The notes under the pieces are model-generated. The model was not told where the DNA came from. It saw only the letters and a program-made list of their open reading frames with translations, and made no database searches. From Cristatella mucedo (taxonomy: Eukaryota > Bryozoa > Phylactolaemata > Cristatellidae): a DNA stretch of 64,000 nucleotides. Within the stretch, counting starts at the first letter, position 1. Each line of letters opens with the position of its first letter. Positions 1-11,605 of the stretch are shown here, one piece after another. The stretch covers positions 22,501 to 86,500 of the forward strand of contig WPIO01000229.1 of NCBI GenBank assembly GCA_009760855.2, read 5' to 3'. Made by a program: the position numbers and the translations under genes.

Positions 1-2562
1 GCCCTACTCACATCAGGGGTCATACACTCGACCAGATTTTCTCATACAACTGCACTTTGTCATCACCAATTATCACCAAATCCTGCTTATCTGACCACAT
101 GCAGATCTCATTCAATCTACAGTGTGTACCCACCTCCTCTGAAATAACCTGTGAATCGCGAAACCTCAACACCCTTGACATCGATGCTGTTCGTGCGAGA
201 ATATCTGCTTCACCTCTACTGCTCAGTCCTCCCTCCGATCTGTCATCATTGGTTGAAAGCTACAACACGACACTAGCTGACACGCTCGACGAGTTTGCAC
301 CTATGACAAAGCGTACTGTGCGCCCTCGCCCAGACGGCCTATGGTTTACCAAAGACATTAAACTAGCCAGGTCTACTAAACGAAAGCTTGAAAAAGCATA
401 CAAAAGATCCGGACTAACTGTCCATCGACAGGCATATGAAGACTACTGTAGGTCGTACCATTCGATACTAGCAAAGGCCAAGTCTAGCTTCTATAGAAAC
501 ATTGTTGAATCACAGATGCACAATCCAAAGATGCTGATGTCGACGACCAACCATCTCCTCAACCGCTTCCAGATTAGCTCCTTACCTGATGATCCTTGTG
601 ATGATCTAGCCGATCGCTTCTCTCGATCCTTTGTGCAGAAGATAGACAAGATCAGGGAATCCATCCCTACGATGACAACCTCCACGCTAGAATGCTGTTC
701 CCCGATTCCTGGCTGCACTTCAATGTTTACATTTAAGCAGGTCACTAGTGCTCTAGTCCTGAAGTTCGTATCTCAATCAAAGAAGACAGAAAGTCATCTG
801 GACCCTATTCCCACTGTCCTGCTTCTACGTTGCACTGATCTGCTGCTGCCATGCATAACCAACATCGTTAATATGTCATTAGCCTCAGGTCATGTCCCAG
901 CGCCTTTCAAAAAAGCTGTAGTCAGGCCATTTCTCAAGAAAGCGACACTAGACCAAGAGAACTTGAGCCACTACCGCCCAGTCTCCCTTCTACCATTCCT
1001 ATCAAAGACACTGGAACGGGTCGTGGCGGACCAGCTGAACTCGTATATCGAAACCTCACACCTTGCTAGTAAGTTCCTGTCTGGCTTTAGAGCTAATCAC
1101 TCCACAGAGTCAGCATTGCTTAGGGTATACAACGACCTACTTAGGAATTCAGACATAGGTAGAGTGTCTCTGCTTGTTTTGCTCGATCTTTCGGCAGCTT
1201 TTGATACTATCGATCACAAAGTTATTCTAGAGCGCCTCTCATCTCGCCTGGGCATCACTGGCACTGCTCTGCAATGGTTCAGGTCCTATCTCAGTGGGAG
1301 ACTCCAGAGTATTGACGTGAATGGACAAAGATCATCTGAGGTACCTCTGAAATATGGCGTACCTCAGGGCTCTGTGCAGGGTCCGGTTCTTTTCACGGTT
1401 TAAACTCTCCCTCTTGCTGATGTGATTGCCAAGCACAATCTAGGCTTTCACTGCTATGCGGATGACACTCAGTTGTATCTTTGCTTTGATCCCTCCCAGC
1501 CTTCGAGCACCTCAATTTCTCTCAACTCACTTGCTGCATGTATTGATGACATCCGCACATGGATGGCAGCAAATTTTCTAAAACTAAACGATAATAAAAC
1601 TAACTTAATAGTTATGGGCAAACCCAGTGTGATTCACTAATTGGAAAGGCTGAAGGCTAGAAATTGGCTCTGCCAGCATATCTCCAGTTGAATCAGATCG
1701 AAAACTAGGTGTCATATTCCAAAGTGACCTCTTGTTAGACGACCATATCAGCTCCACAGTCAAATCCGCCTATTTTCTGCTTCATAATATTGCTAAAATT
1801 TGGGCTTGTTTAGATAAGGATACCACGTCCAAGTTGGTCCATGCATTCGTGACATCCCGTCTCGACTTCTGCAACTCACTGCTTACTGGCCTACCAGCAT
1901 GTGCGATCAGGCGATTGCAGCTGGTGCAAAACTCTGCAGCTAGGCTTGTCTGTCGTGAGCGTCGCAGTTGCCACATTACTCCACTTCTCGCCGACCTGCA
2001 CTTGCTACCAGTCAAGCAACGGATTGACTTTAAGGTTTTGTCGCTCACTTATTGGTCAATTCATTCTTTGGCTCCAGCCTGTCTCTCAGATTTACTCCCC
2101 CATCAGGCCAAGCATCGTACCACCCACTTTTCGGAATCCCAACAGTCTACATCTACCTCGTACAAACCTCAAATCCTTTGGAGACCGTGCATTTAGTTCG
2201 TATGCTCCCAAAGCCTGGAACTCCCTCCCGACCTGAGTCAGAAGATCCCCTGACCTGAGCACATTTAAAAAGAACTTACAAACACACCTATTTAGGACAG
2301 CGTTTAGTGGGTCCCTGTTATTCGTCCTTGACGTGCTTATGCGTGCTGACACTGTGCATGCTGCCACTAACCACATTTGCATGCTGACCCTGTGCATGTC
2401 ACCCCTAACCATTTTATTCATTTTGTTTGTTTATCAAGCATAATTTTACACACCATTCAATTGCATTTCCCTTTGCAGCAAATGTAAAGCACCTAGAGAC
2501 AGAGAGAGATTGAGTTCTCTGAGGGCGCTTTATCAAGCGCATTATTATCGTTATTATTATTG
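1..2562 (+). pseudogene. LINE family A, long RT-bearing copy (CR1/L2-like), broken
   Basis: This non-LTR retrotransposon enters from the left edge. An open frame to 1403 encodes a reverse transcriptase: the A-box SAAFDTIDHK (about 1191-1220), the B-box GVPQGS (about 1360), and the C-box YADDT (about 1455) after a stop. A TAC-to-TAA change at 1401-1403 interrupts the frame; the minus-strand copy at 21.6 kb reads Tyr there. A second stop (1638-1640) and frameshifts near 1660 and 1900 follow, so the copy is dead. The C-terminal region (SFGDRAFSSYAP type) is followed by a ~270 bp 3' UTR ending in a hairpin-like tail and ATT repeats at 2541-2562. The endonuclease end lies outside the window. The RT boxes are seen; the clade is inferred from overall motif style. 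Confidence 0.88.
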
Positions 2563-2574
2563 TGCAAATAATAC

Positions 2575-3200
2575 ATATGCGTATTTGCTTCAAGTGGCTA
2601 CTGCCTGGAGTCGGGCATACCCTGGGACGGTTACCAGCTGCCACCTATGCCGCACGGAGGCAGAGACCGTTCGCCACGCGCTGAGCCGCTGCCGACCGAT
2701 GCTGCATGCAATTACGGCGCGATCTGGTTCTGGGCCGCCTAATCGCAGCTCTTCCGGCCACCGAGATCAACTGCATGTCGGCAGGTCGCGCCCTCCCGCT
2801 CGCCAGTGGTCTGGCTCTCAAGCCGGACCTGGTCTTTGAAAACGGAACAGATTTAGTAATTGTTGGTGCGACGGTGCCATTCAACAGCAGCGAGGATGTT
2901 TTGATTATGGCTGCCCGGAATAAGACCGATAAATATGCAGCCATTGCCCGGTCTTTCCCGACGCTGGCTACCGGTCGGCAGTGGTGAGGCCCTTCGTGGT
3001 CGGGGCTCTCGGCAACTGGCGGTCAAATAACTAAGCTTGCCTGGCCGACCTCGGCATCCCACGCGCGGAGAGGGCGGTTTTAAGGCGGCGCTGCACCTCC
3101 GAAACCATTACCGGGTCGGAAGCCGGGAGGCCCGGGTAGCACCGGCGACCCCGGCAGGGCACGGCACGGCACCGCTAGTTGATTTATATACGCACGTTAA
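2575..3200 (+). pseudogene. R2-type LINE fragment: zinc knuckle and restriction-like endonuclease
   Basis: A translated C-X2-C-X7-H-X4-C knuckle (CHLCRTEAETVRHALSRC, about 2641-2696) is followed, after a +1 frame change near 2705, by RRDLV and then KPDLVFENGTDLVIVGATV (about 2820-2876) and K-X2-KY. This order (CCHC, then a PD...D/E...K nuclease core) is characteristic of the C-terminus of R2/NeSL-type elements, which carry a restriction-like endonuclease. The frame ends at 2985-2987. The RT part is missing and no 28S rDNA flank is visible, so this is a truncated, frameshifted remnant directly abutting the LINE A tail. The 3' boundary is uncertain. Confidence 0.6.
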
Positions 3201-4009
3201 ATATTTTAACAATTCTTAATGTATATTTATGTATATACATGCATGTGTATATTGATGTGCTCAAATGCAGGCTTCCCGTCGCACTACCTGCTAACCTTGC
3301 TCGCGCTTCGGTTACTTGAGCCTCGATCTCAAGCTTCGAGCTCTCGGAAACCAGAGAGAGGCTGCGGCCATTTGATCTCCGCTCCCACAGCTCCAGGAGC
3401 TCACATCACCGACTGAAATCGCGTTGTCTTCCTACTTGACGACAATAAAGGCAACTGTGTCATGCGTTTTTGTATATAGCGCCCCAGTGGACCAATCCGC
3501 TTGCAGCGCGGCGATATTGACCAAGTGCCGCTGCTAGTCGCGAGTCCTACTGCCCGGCGGCCGCGAGTCTGCAGCTTCTGCGCGCCTGCCCGATATCGAT
3601 AGCATCTTTCACTTTGCCGGCGCAGCGAGTCGGAAGTGCGTAGCTCGCACTTCGTCGCTAGCGCCGCACCCCGCCGGCTCGAGGCCGCGGGCACGGTCAG
3701 CTCAGCTCTGCCCGATTGGCCAACGTGGCGCTGGCTGCTGGCCCGAGTGGCGGCGGCGGCGTCCCAGGGCGACGGGCCAGAGCAGCCTCGCTTCAGCTGC
3801 GGCGGATGTCGTTCGCGCCAGTCGACGCGCAGTTGGCGGAACGAGAGGCGATCTCAGTCCCACGTGCAGCCGCAACCGTCGGGTCCGCCGCCGCCGCACG
3901 GCAGGTCAGCATCGCGACAGGTCATCGGCGCGGCAGGTAAGCGGCTCGGCGGCTCCGCAGCTGAGTCGTCAGCTTAAGAATGCCCAGCTGGGCCCTGCCT
4001 CCATGCAAT
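3201..4009. other. no gene recognised
   Basis: After a short AT-rich stretch (3180-3260) this is unique-looking GC-rich DNA. Open frames on both strands (for example 3636-3977) are Arg/Ala/Ser-rich and overlap one another, as expected from GC composition. I see no domain, splice pattern or repeat family here. Confidence 0.5.
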
Positions 4010-4195
4010 GTACAATAAATAAATAAATCCTAGCTGACTAAACATCCTCCTTTTGTATAGCGACAGAAGAGCCTTTACGGCTATCGCCACCGCTTGCAGT
4101 GGCGATAATTAATCGCCCACCGCAGGAATCGAACCCACGACCTGGGGACCGAGGTCGTGAAAAGCAACCGCCTTACCAATGTGCCATCACGGCGG
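4010..4195 (-). mobile_element. SINE2 copy (tRNA-derived)
   Basis: Reads on the minus strand: an A-box-like region ending at the 4190s, a B box GGGTTCGATTCC (about 4126-4137), a conserved middle with an internal palindrome around GACCTCGGTC, then the 3' body with CTTCTGTCGCTATACAAAA and a tail of (ATTT) units at 4010-4027. Other copies lie at 9.7, 36.1, 37.9, 39.9 and 47.4 kb. Confidence 0.75.
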
Positions 4196-4800
4196 TTTGG
4201 CGTTCCGCTACGGAAGTAGCAGCCAGCAAGCAATGGCCAGCCACGAAAATGTACGTACGCGCATCTAAGGCGTCGAGCCAAAGTCGGCGCTAAACGAAAG
4301 GAGGCGGCGGCGGGCCTTCATCGCTCCGCGCGATGGCCGCCAGCCAACGCCCAGGTTGGCTGGCTCAAGCGGACCGCTAAGAAATTTCAATAACGCTGTA
4401 TCCAATAACTGCCTGCGGTGAAAATCGCATCCTGTGCAATCCTAAACCTGTCAATCACGCCGCACCCGTCAGCTGAGGACGCCGCACAGCGACTCCAACG
4501 TAGAAAACGCTACTGACATCAACGTAGAAACACCAATTGCGGCCTTGACCTCTACCGCACTCACCGGATCGTGCCATTTCGCCCAACGGACAATGTCACT
4601 GGATGGCAACAGAAGCGACACTTGTCGACGACACAGAAGACTATTGAATGCCCCAGTGTATGTCGTAAAATATAAAAAACGCAGACGTTCAAATATTGTC
4701 TACGCTGCTGCAGTCGCCACCACCGAAAAGAAGCACAAAAAAGCAGGTGCACGCGGGGGGGGGGGGCAGGAGAGTTGGGGGATTCAAGGGTCGCGGTCGC
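4196..4800. other. 3' flank of GST-G, no gene recognised
   Basis: This should contain the 3' UTR of GST-G, but I see no convincing AATAAA on the minus strand. A (G)10 run lies at about 4757-4766. Nothing else is recognised. Confidence 0.4.
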
Positions 4801-7128
4801 TCAGAAAGGCGTCTGCTTCCTTTGCTCGATGTACTGGGCGATGCCGGGTAGATTAGCGAACCGGCCGACGTACTCGGCAATCGCTTCGCCGAAAGCACTG
4901 ACGTCGCCCACTAAGCCGCGGTAGACGAGGATCGTGAAGATTTCGAACGCGACCGCGTCGGCCAGCGACACCTGGAAAAGACGAGCCGCCGCCGCGTGGG
5001 CGTCGCCGGCGCTCGCTGGGTAAGGCCCGCCGCGCTCGCAGCGGCGGGGCGTCGGCGCGTTCCGCGTCACTTCCGCCCGCGCTTACGCGATTTCCGACGA
5101 GCCACTCGTTGCCTCCGAGCTGCTTCTCGACGAACTTGGCGAACTTTGGCACGTGCTCCGTCACGAAGCGAGTCTTCGCTTTCTGAGAGCAAACAGAACG
5201 CGGCGGCTCGAATAGAACTAGAAGGCAGCCAGCCGGCGGTGGCTGCGGCGGCGTCGCGGCAGTGCCGCCGCCGCAGCACCGCCGCTCAAGCAGGAGCGAG
5301 GAGGAGGAGCGAGAAGAGGAAGAGGAAGCCGCTCAAGCAGGAGCGAGGAAAGTCCGACAAACCGCCGCCGCCGCAGGGGCCGAACCAAAGCTAGCCAACC
5401 GACCGGCCAAAGCTAGCCAACCGACAAGCGCCCGCCCCGCCCCACCCCAAAGGGGCGTGTCGCCTGGCGGGCGCACCCCTACACGCTCCAAAGCGACCTC
5501 TCGTTAGACGACCACATCAGCTCCACAGTCAAATCGGCCTACTTTCAGCTACCTAGCATTGCTAAAAATTCGGGCTTGTTTAGATAAGGATACCACGTCT
5601 GAATTGGTCCATGCATTTGTGACATCCCGACTTGATTTCTGTAACTCGCTGCTTACTGGCCTACCGGCATTTGCAATCAGGCGATTGCATCTGGTGCAAA
5701 ACTCCCCAGCTAGGCTTGTCTGTCGTGAGCGTCGCAGTTGCCACATCACACCACTTCTCACCGACCCTCATTCTCTGGCTCCAGCCTATCTCTCAGATCT
5801 ACTCCCCCACCAGGCCAAGCATCGTACCACCTGCTTTTCGGAATCCAACAGTCTACCGATACCTCGTACAAACCTCAAATCCTTTGGAGACCGTGCATTT
5901 AGTTCGTATGCTCCCAAAGCCAGGAACTCCCTCTCGACTTGCGTCAGAACATCCCCTGACTTGACCACTTTTAAAAAGAACTTAAAAAACACACCTATTT
6001 AGGACAGCATTTAGTGGGTCCCTGCGATTCGTCCTTGATGTGCTTATGCGTGCTGACACTGTGCATGCTGCCACTAACCACATTTGCATGCTGACCCTGT
6101 GCATGTCACCTTTAACTATGTTGTTCATGTTGTTTATCAACCATGATATTACTCACGATTCAATCGCGTTTCCTTTTGCAGCAAATTTAAAGTGCCTAGG
6201 AAGAGATTGAGTTCTGTGAGGGCGCTTTATCAATTGCATATTATTACCCTGGACCCTGCCGGGGCACAGTGCCGTTCAAACGACCGCGGCGCCAGGCCAT
6301 TGTGGTAACAACGACAATAATCACAATAATAAGGATAAGACATCTGATTGGCTTGTATAGCACGCAAAGACAACCGAATCTCTTTCGACGAACCTTGAAT
6401 ATGCTGGCACAGCGTCGCTATTAATCGGTAACATGCCCGGTGCAATTTAAGCTTCCTTTTGAGACGTTAAGTCCGCGGCTATCAGGATGTCAATCAGGAT
6501 TGAGTTCCAGGCATTGGGAACTTAGGAAGTGAGTTATGGGATGGCTGTCAGTAGAAGCTTTTGGAATAGCTGTCAGCAGAGGCTTATGGGATAACTGCCA
6601 GAGGAGGCTTATGGGATAGATGGCAGAACAGGCTTACGGGATAGCTGGCAGAGCAGGCTTACGGGTTAGCTGGCAGAGTAGGCTTACATGATAGCTGGAA
6701 AAGGAGTGGGAGCTTGCGATGTTAATGCGCGGCCTCCGTGGAATTTGCGACTGTCGGGGGGGGGGAAGACTCAAACGAGAAGAGCGAGCAGTTTTATGCA
6801 AAGCTTGACGATGAAATATTTACGATATAGACGATATAGACATGCGACGGGTATTCGCAGGACAATATTTCATCTAGGTCAGATGAGAAGAATACTTGCT
6901 GCGTGTACTGTTGACACTCACACTAGGATGGCAGCAAACTGAATGTCCAATTGAATGACAATAAAAACCAACTTGCTGGTCTCGGGCAAACCTGGCGTGA
7001 CGACTCAGATAGTGGAAAGCTTAGCGCTCACAATCGGATCCGCGATCGGAACATCTCGAAGCATCACAATCGGACATCTCCTCGAGCATCATCTTCGCGA
7101 TATCTTGGTATTGTATATATATATATAA

Positions 7129-7182
<54 letters not shown>

Positions 7183-7191
7183 TATAGTGTT

Positions 7192-7238
<47 letters not shown>

Positions 7239-8971
7239 GTATTGCTCTTCTGTCGCTATAATATATAGAAATATATAATTCATTTATATAGCGCTCCAAG
7301 AGAACTTAATATCTCTATTCAGGCGCTTCACATACGCCTCGGGGCTCGAGCCCACGACCTCAATCAGACCTCGGTCGGGGCGAGCACCCTGACCGCTAGA
7401 CCATAGCAGCTCGTTAGCTTGTATTCCCGAGAGTGGCCTTCCACTGGACCGCCACATCTGCTCCAACATTCAAGTCTGGCTCTTTTGTCTACTTAACATG
7501 GTGAAAATTTGGGCCTTCTTCGACATGGATACCGAACCCAAGTTGGTCCATATATTTGACATCACGTCGACTTCAGTAATACACTACTCGCATATTTCCA
7601 CAGTTGGTGCAAAACTCTGCAGCCAGGTTTGTGCGAAGCGGTTCTCAGTTTCGTCACAAACTATCATTCTCCTCTGATTCCCTTTCTCCAGCCAACGTGT
7701 TCAAACTAATTCCCATTCAGGTCAGGCATCGTATCAATCACCCTTTGCACTCAAGTCGTCTAACCGCACTTCGAACCAACCTCAAATCCGTTGGAGAACC
7801 TTTTAGTTGTTATGCTCCTAAAGGCTGGAACTCACTTGCGACTCACACCCTCACGACACACCCTCACTTGACAGCGTTTAGAAAGAAGGTGAAAGCGCAC
7901 CTGTTCCACACATCTGCGGATGTCCATAAATAAACCACTGACCCGCGTTTTTTTTTCAGCATGAGCTAGGTGCCTAAAAAGATATTTAGTTCTCTTAGCA
8001 CACCATCCGCATGTCTTGATGATATCATCACGATGTGGCGACAGGTGCGACGTCGTTCGCGGCCGACAAGCCCGAGTCTCGAACAGATTGCAAGCGTCTT
8101 GCTGCAGGAAGGAGTTGTCTGCGAGTAGTGAGTTACGCCGGCCGGGATGTAGCGAATGCGCGGATCTGCTCGGCTCCTTATCGTCAAGGCTGGGCGATCA
8201 TTTTCGATGCCGTTTGTCGCGAGCTGCAGTGGCTGGAAGCTGCTCTCAGCCCCCACCCGTACCCCTTCCCCCCCCCCGCCCGCCCCCCGGCCGAGAGTCG
8301 TCTGCCTTTTGGCGGCACCGGCTCGGACGAGCTGCGAGCGTCCTCCTACCTCCTTTTCGTCTTCGGGCAGACGGCCCATTCGAACGACTTCCATTATGAC
8401 GTCCTCAGCGGCCCCCACGATCTGGTCTATTTCAATGCCCTCCTCGAACGTCTCTCCGTACAGGCCTGTAGAGCGCGGCAGCGACGGCGGGGTCAAGGAC
8501 GGTTCACGGAGGAGCGCGAGGCGTTCGGAGCGAGCGCCCTACCGAACTGTCGGGCTAGGAACCTCTCGATGGCCACCGACTGGCAGTAGGAAACGCCTCC
8601 GTAGTCCAGCACAGGCATCTGGTCGAAGGGCGTGGCTGCAACGCGCGGCGGCAGATACCGAGCCGAGCGTCCACGACTTCGCGGCGGCGGCGGCTGTGCG
8701 ACGCCGCTACGTGCTCCCGCTCTAAGCGGCGGCGGCGGCGGCTGAGCGACGCCGCCATCGATCGCCTCTCGAGTCCGGCGCGCCGCGGGCGCCCGCTGAG
8801 CCCTCGGCGCGCCCCGGTCGAACGTAACCTACTTGGCTTTACGGTCGGCCAATCTGCGAACTGCACCCTCGCGTCTTCGTACGGCGTCTTTGACAGCGCA
8901 AATAAGTAGCGGCTCACTTCCCCGCGTCCGCGAGCGTCAAAGTACGTGAGCTTGTACGATGGACCGGCCAT
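4801..8971 (-). CDS. GST-G: sigma-class glutathione S-transferase, 204 aa, 5 coding exons
   Basis: Predicted cytosolic GST of the sigma/HPGDS type, conjugating or isomerising with glutathione. Exons: 8833-8971, 8543-8635, 8350-8465, 5087-5182, 4801-4971; sum 615 nt. Phases 1,1,0,0; donors GTAGGT, GTAGGG, GTAGGA, GTAAGC. The start at 8971 begins MAGPSYKLTYFDARGRGE; Tyr10 is the expected catalytic residue. Exon 2 has TPFDQMPVLDYGG and SYCQSVAI (glutathione Gln-Ser). Exon 3 holds YGETFEEGIEIDQI, exon 4 VPKFAKF and WLVGNR, exon 5 the VSLAD helix cap and a C-terminus ending KQTPF. It is odd in having FDQ where the others have (F/Y)GQ. Intron 3 (3.2 kb) is filled with LINE and SINE debris. No TATA box is obvious upstream. 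Splicing is inferred from consensus sites and family alignment. Confidence 0.85.
5488..6242 (+). mobile_element. LINE family A, 5'-truncated copy in GST-G intron 3
   Basis: Aligns by eye to 1720-2560 from the segment translating as SDLSLDDHIS onward. About 60 bp is deleted internally near 5769 (the stretch after the Thr-Asp-Leu-His codons). It ends in the usual 3' UTR and tail near 6240, antisense to the host gene. Confidence 0.85.
6533..6697. repeat. 25-bp tandem repeat, about 6 copies
   Basis: Successive units of the form GGCTTAYGGGATAGCTGGCA plus 5 bases repeat every 25 bp with substitutions, inside GST-G intron 3. Confidence 0.8.
7113..7240. repeat. (TA)n microsatellite
   Basis: Almost uninterrupted TA dinucleotides with two short breaks (near 7170-7195 and 7225), inside GST-G intron 3. 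Confidence 0.95.
7282..7406 (-). mobile_element. SINE1 copy (tRNA-derived)
   Basis: On the minus strand: an A-box-like TGGTCTAGCGGTCAGGGTGC, a B-box-like GGGCTCGAGCCC (about 7341-7352), then GTGAAGCGCCTGAATAGAGA and GTTCTCTTGGAGCGCTATAT. The 3' third resembles the LINE A tail. Confidence 0.8.
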
Positions 8972-9330
8972 ACTTCCGGTGACGACGCTCGCCGTCGACG
9001 TGCGCCTAGCGGGCCGACAGATAGAAGAGTGCTAGCCTGCTAGCTAGCCAGGACCCGTTACCTAAGCGGGCCACAGCGAGTCCATTTCCATCGAGCGTCT
9101 GGGGCGTCACCCGTTTTTCGTGCACTTCCGGTGGGTGGCGACCGGCGCGATCAGTCCGTCGAGACCGGCACGCTGTTACGGCGCGGTGCTATCCTCTGTG
9201 AGGGATATCGCGTGGAGAGCTTTGAAGATGAGGCCTCCGAATCTGCGAAGCTAACACACCAACGGTCATATACGGCCGGAGCCTGCGTGCCTCCGTGGAA
9301 CGTAAGGTTAGAGTGCGACGGGTGCTTGAG
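8972..9330. other. 5' flank of GST-G
   Basis: GC-rich upstream region. The ATG at 8971 is in a purine -3 context (GAAGTATGG on the minus strand). I see no TATA box within 150 bp, and a leader exon could not be delimited. Confidence 0.4.
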
Positions 9331-10030
9331 ATGTAATGCAATGTAATGTATCTCCGTCTGCAATTCCACGAAGTCATAAAGACCATGTGGGTGTTACGCT
9401 GGAGAGTTTTGTATTACGCACTCACAGCCTAAGTGGCTTTTGGTAGCCAACAGACTTCGTCTCATGCAACAAAGAGAGAGTGGGAAGCATAGCAGAGTCA
9501 GGAGAGCAGTTGAGGTAGTGAGCAGCATGGAAGTAGCAGCTCAGGACTGCTGAAAAGGATGTGCCATAGTCGGCAGTAGCAGAGTAGTTATCGTTGCGTA
9601 AGAATTGTGGAAGCGAGTTCCACAGTCTAGGACCTGCAGAGCTAAAGCTTCTGTCGCCAACAGTCTTTAAGCGGAGGAATGGGACAGCTAATTTATTAAA
9701 TAATAATAAATCCTAGCTGATTAACCAGCCTCTTTTTGTAAAGCGACAGAAGAGCCTTTACGGCTGGCTATCACCACCGCTTGCAGTGGTGATAAAGAAT
9801 CGCCCACCGCAGGAATCGAACCCACGACCTCGGGGCCGAGGTCGTGAAAACAGCCGCCTTACCTAGCGTCCACACAGGACCTGAGGGCGCGAACAGGCTG
9901 AAATTGATGCAGCAGTTCAGCTAGGTTCGAAAGAGCCAAGCCGTGGCGGGCCTTATGGGTCAGCGTAAGAACCTTGCTCTGAATCCGTTGGTCAACCGGC
10001 ATCCGTCTTAGCTCTTTTAGATAATGTTAG
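9331..10030 (-). mobile_element. LINE family B 3' part, split by a nested SINE2
   Basis: The minus strand reads the C-terminal coding region (segments encoding AELLHQFQP and DRSFSSAGPRLWNSLP), then a ~230 bp 3' UTR ending in ACATT-type repeats at 9331-9350. A SINE2 sits at 9697-9876, interrupting the segment equivalent to GTGTGGACAATAAATTAGCT of intact copies. The frame is broken and 5' truncated. Confidence 0.8.
9697..9876 (-). mobile_element. SINE2 copy nested in LINE B
   Basis: Same family as at 4010 and 47385. Tail of AAT units at the low-coordinate end, B box GGGTTCGATTCC near 9817-9828, internal palindrome at about 9826-9849. Confidence 0.8.
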
Positions 10031-11349
10031 CTGCTCGTGGGCTGCTAACGTTCGGGAACCTTTTGTATCATGTTTTCGGCTTAGGCGGTAATAGCTTGCT
10101 ACATGCACTGATGGCTTTGAGCTGAAGAGTTAACTTTAGTGCTTCACGCGCGAGAGAGCTGTACGCCGTGCTGTGGCAGGTGCTGCACATTTGGGCCACA
10201 AGTATGGAATATGGCTATGGAATAGACTAGTCGAAATTGCGACACGAGCTGATTACATCAAGGAAATGGCTCTTTTTTCTGCCTTTCTCTGCCGCCTGTC
10301 GGCGCGCCTGTTCGCAGCAAAGCGCGCAGCAGCGGTATCTACCAGTCGCTGTGCATGCGCCGGAAACTCGCCGTGTGTACGTGCGAAAGCCGAGACCCAG
10401 TCTACGTGCAAGCGTTGTCCTATAGACTAAGTCAAGAGGAGATAGGGCTGGCGGCAACCGAGTTGCCGCCACCGCCGCGCGAGCCTGCGCCGCATCCGGT
10501 GCGTCGCCGCCTCGCGGGCTCGCCGTCCCCGCCGGTCGTAAACAGCCAGCCAAGGGTCAAGAGGTCGTCCGCTCTGCGCTCGCGAGCGACAAAGCGGCGG
10601 AAGTGAGCTGGGTTCAACGACAAATATATTCGACTAAATAATAATAATAATAATAATAATTGGGTGGTATCGCACGAACTCGAGCCGCAGTGCGCCGCCG
10701 CACCGTGGAAGCGTGCGCTCGGCACCCGCGAGCGGCCACGCCCCCCACCCCCACCCCCCCCCCGCAGCCCTCCGGGCGCTTTGAGCGTCCTGCGCGAGCC
10801 TGTAATTATTTTTGCTTATTAGCGCTCGCACGAAATGCGAAGCGTTTTTGTTCGGAGCGTCCGTCCGCGTCAACCGAGCGACGACGCCGCCGCGGCGCGG
10901 CGCGCCAAGGCGACGGCCGCACCGCCCCTCCCAGCTCCCTCGCGGCACGCCATCGGTTCTTCCGGTAGTGAGCCGACGCAGCTTCGCTTCGTCCAGCCGC
11001 GAGTGCGGTGGGGGGCCTCTGCGAAGGTGAAGGCCTCAAGAGGACGCCGCCTGAGGTCGTCGTCTCCGGAAAGCAGCGAGCCGAGAATGCGTCGGGCGCT
11101 TCGGTTCTTCTTCTTCGGCCGCTCGGTGCTTCCGGTGGAGCGGACGCGCTGGAGCGGCGTGCGTCGCCAGGGAGTTGGCGCGCGGTCTGCGGCGCCTCGG
11201 AGTACTTCGCGCCCACGTGGCGGCGGACGAGCGCACCTGGGTATCCGGTCTTGTGCTTGATCTACTCGCCGGTAGGAAGCGCTCGCGGCGGTGCCAACGT
11301 CGTCGTCGGCGCGCCGGAAGTTGCGGACGCCGGAAGGCGTTGCGGCCTC
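10031..11349. other. GC-rich intergenic DNA between GST-G and GST-F
   Basis: Open frames on both strands are Arg/Ala-rich shadows. A short (ATA)n/(TAA)n run lies at 10637-10660 and a C-rich run at 10740-10765. No family or splice structure is recognised. Confidence 0.45.
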
Positions 11350-11564
11350 TCAGAAGGCCGAGTGAGGCCGGCGCGCCACGTAGGCGGCTATTTCCGGCAG
11401 CGAGCCGAAGTGGCCGACGAGCGCGGCGACTGTCGCGCCGCCGCCGCCGAGCCGCCGCCAGTCGCCGAGGCTTCCGTCCGCGCTCAGCTGGCCCGTGAAC
11501 AGCTCGTAGACTATGACATCGGCCAGTGATACCTAAACCAGAGACCGGAGGTAGGCGGTGGAAA

Positions 11565-11605
<41 letters not shown>

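Larger units (their letters stand above)
6885..8005 (+). mobile_element. old diverged LINE A copy, split by (TA)n and a SINE1
   Basis: 6893-7020 matches the segment after the YADD box (GGATGGCAGCAAAYT, then AATGACAATAAAA). 7431-8005 matches the region from the Leu-Ser-Leu-Asp codons to the 3' tail, with many changes. The pieces are separated by a (TA)n block (7113-7240) and a SINE1 (7282-7406). It is more diverged than the other copies, so it is probably an older insertion in GST-G intron 3. Confidence 0.65.

Noticed and set aside
10806-11349. Overlapping Arg/Ala-rich frames as a hidden GST exon
   Set aside because: No GST motif in any frame; the real GST-F exon 5 begins at 11350.
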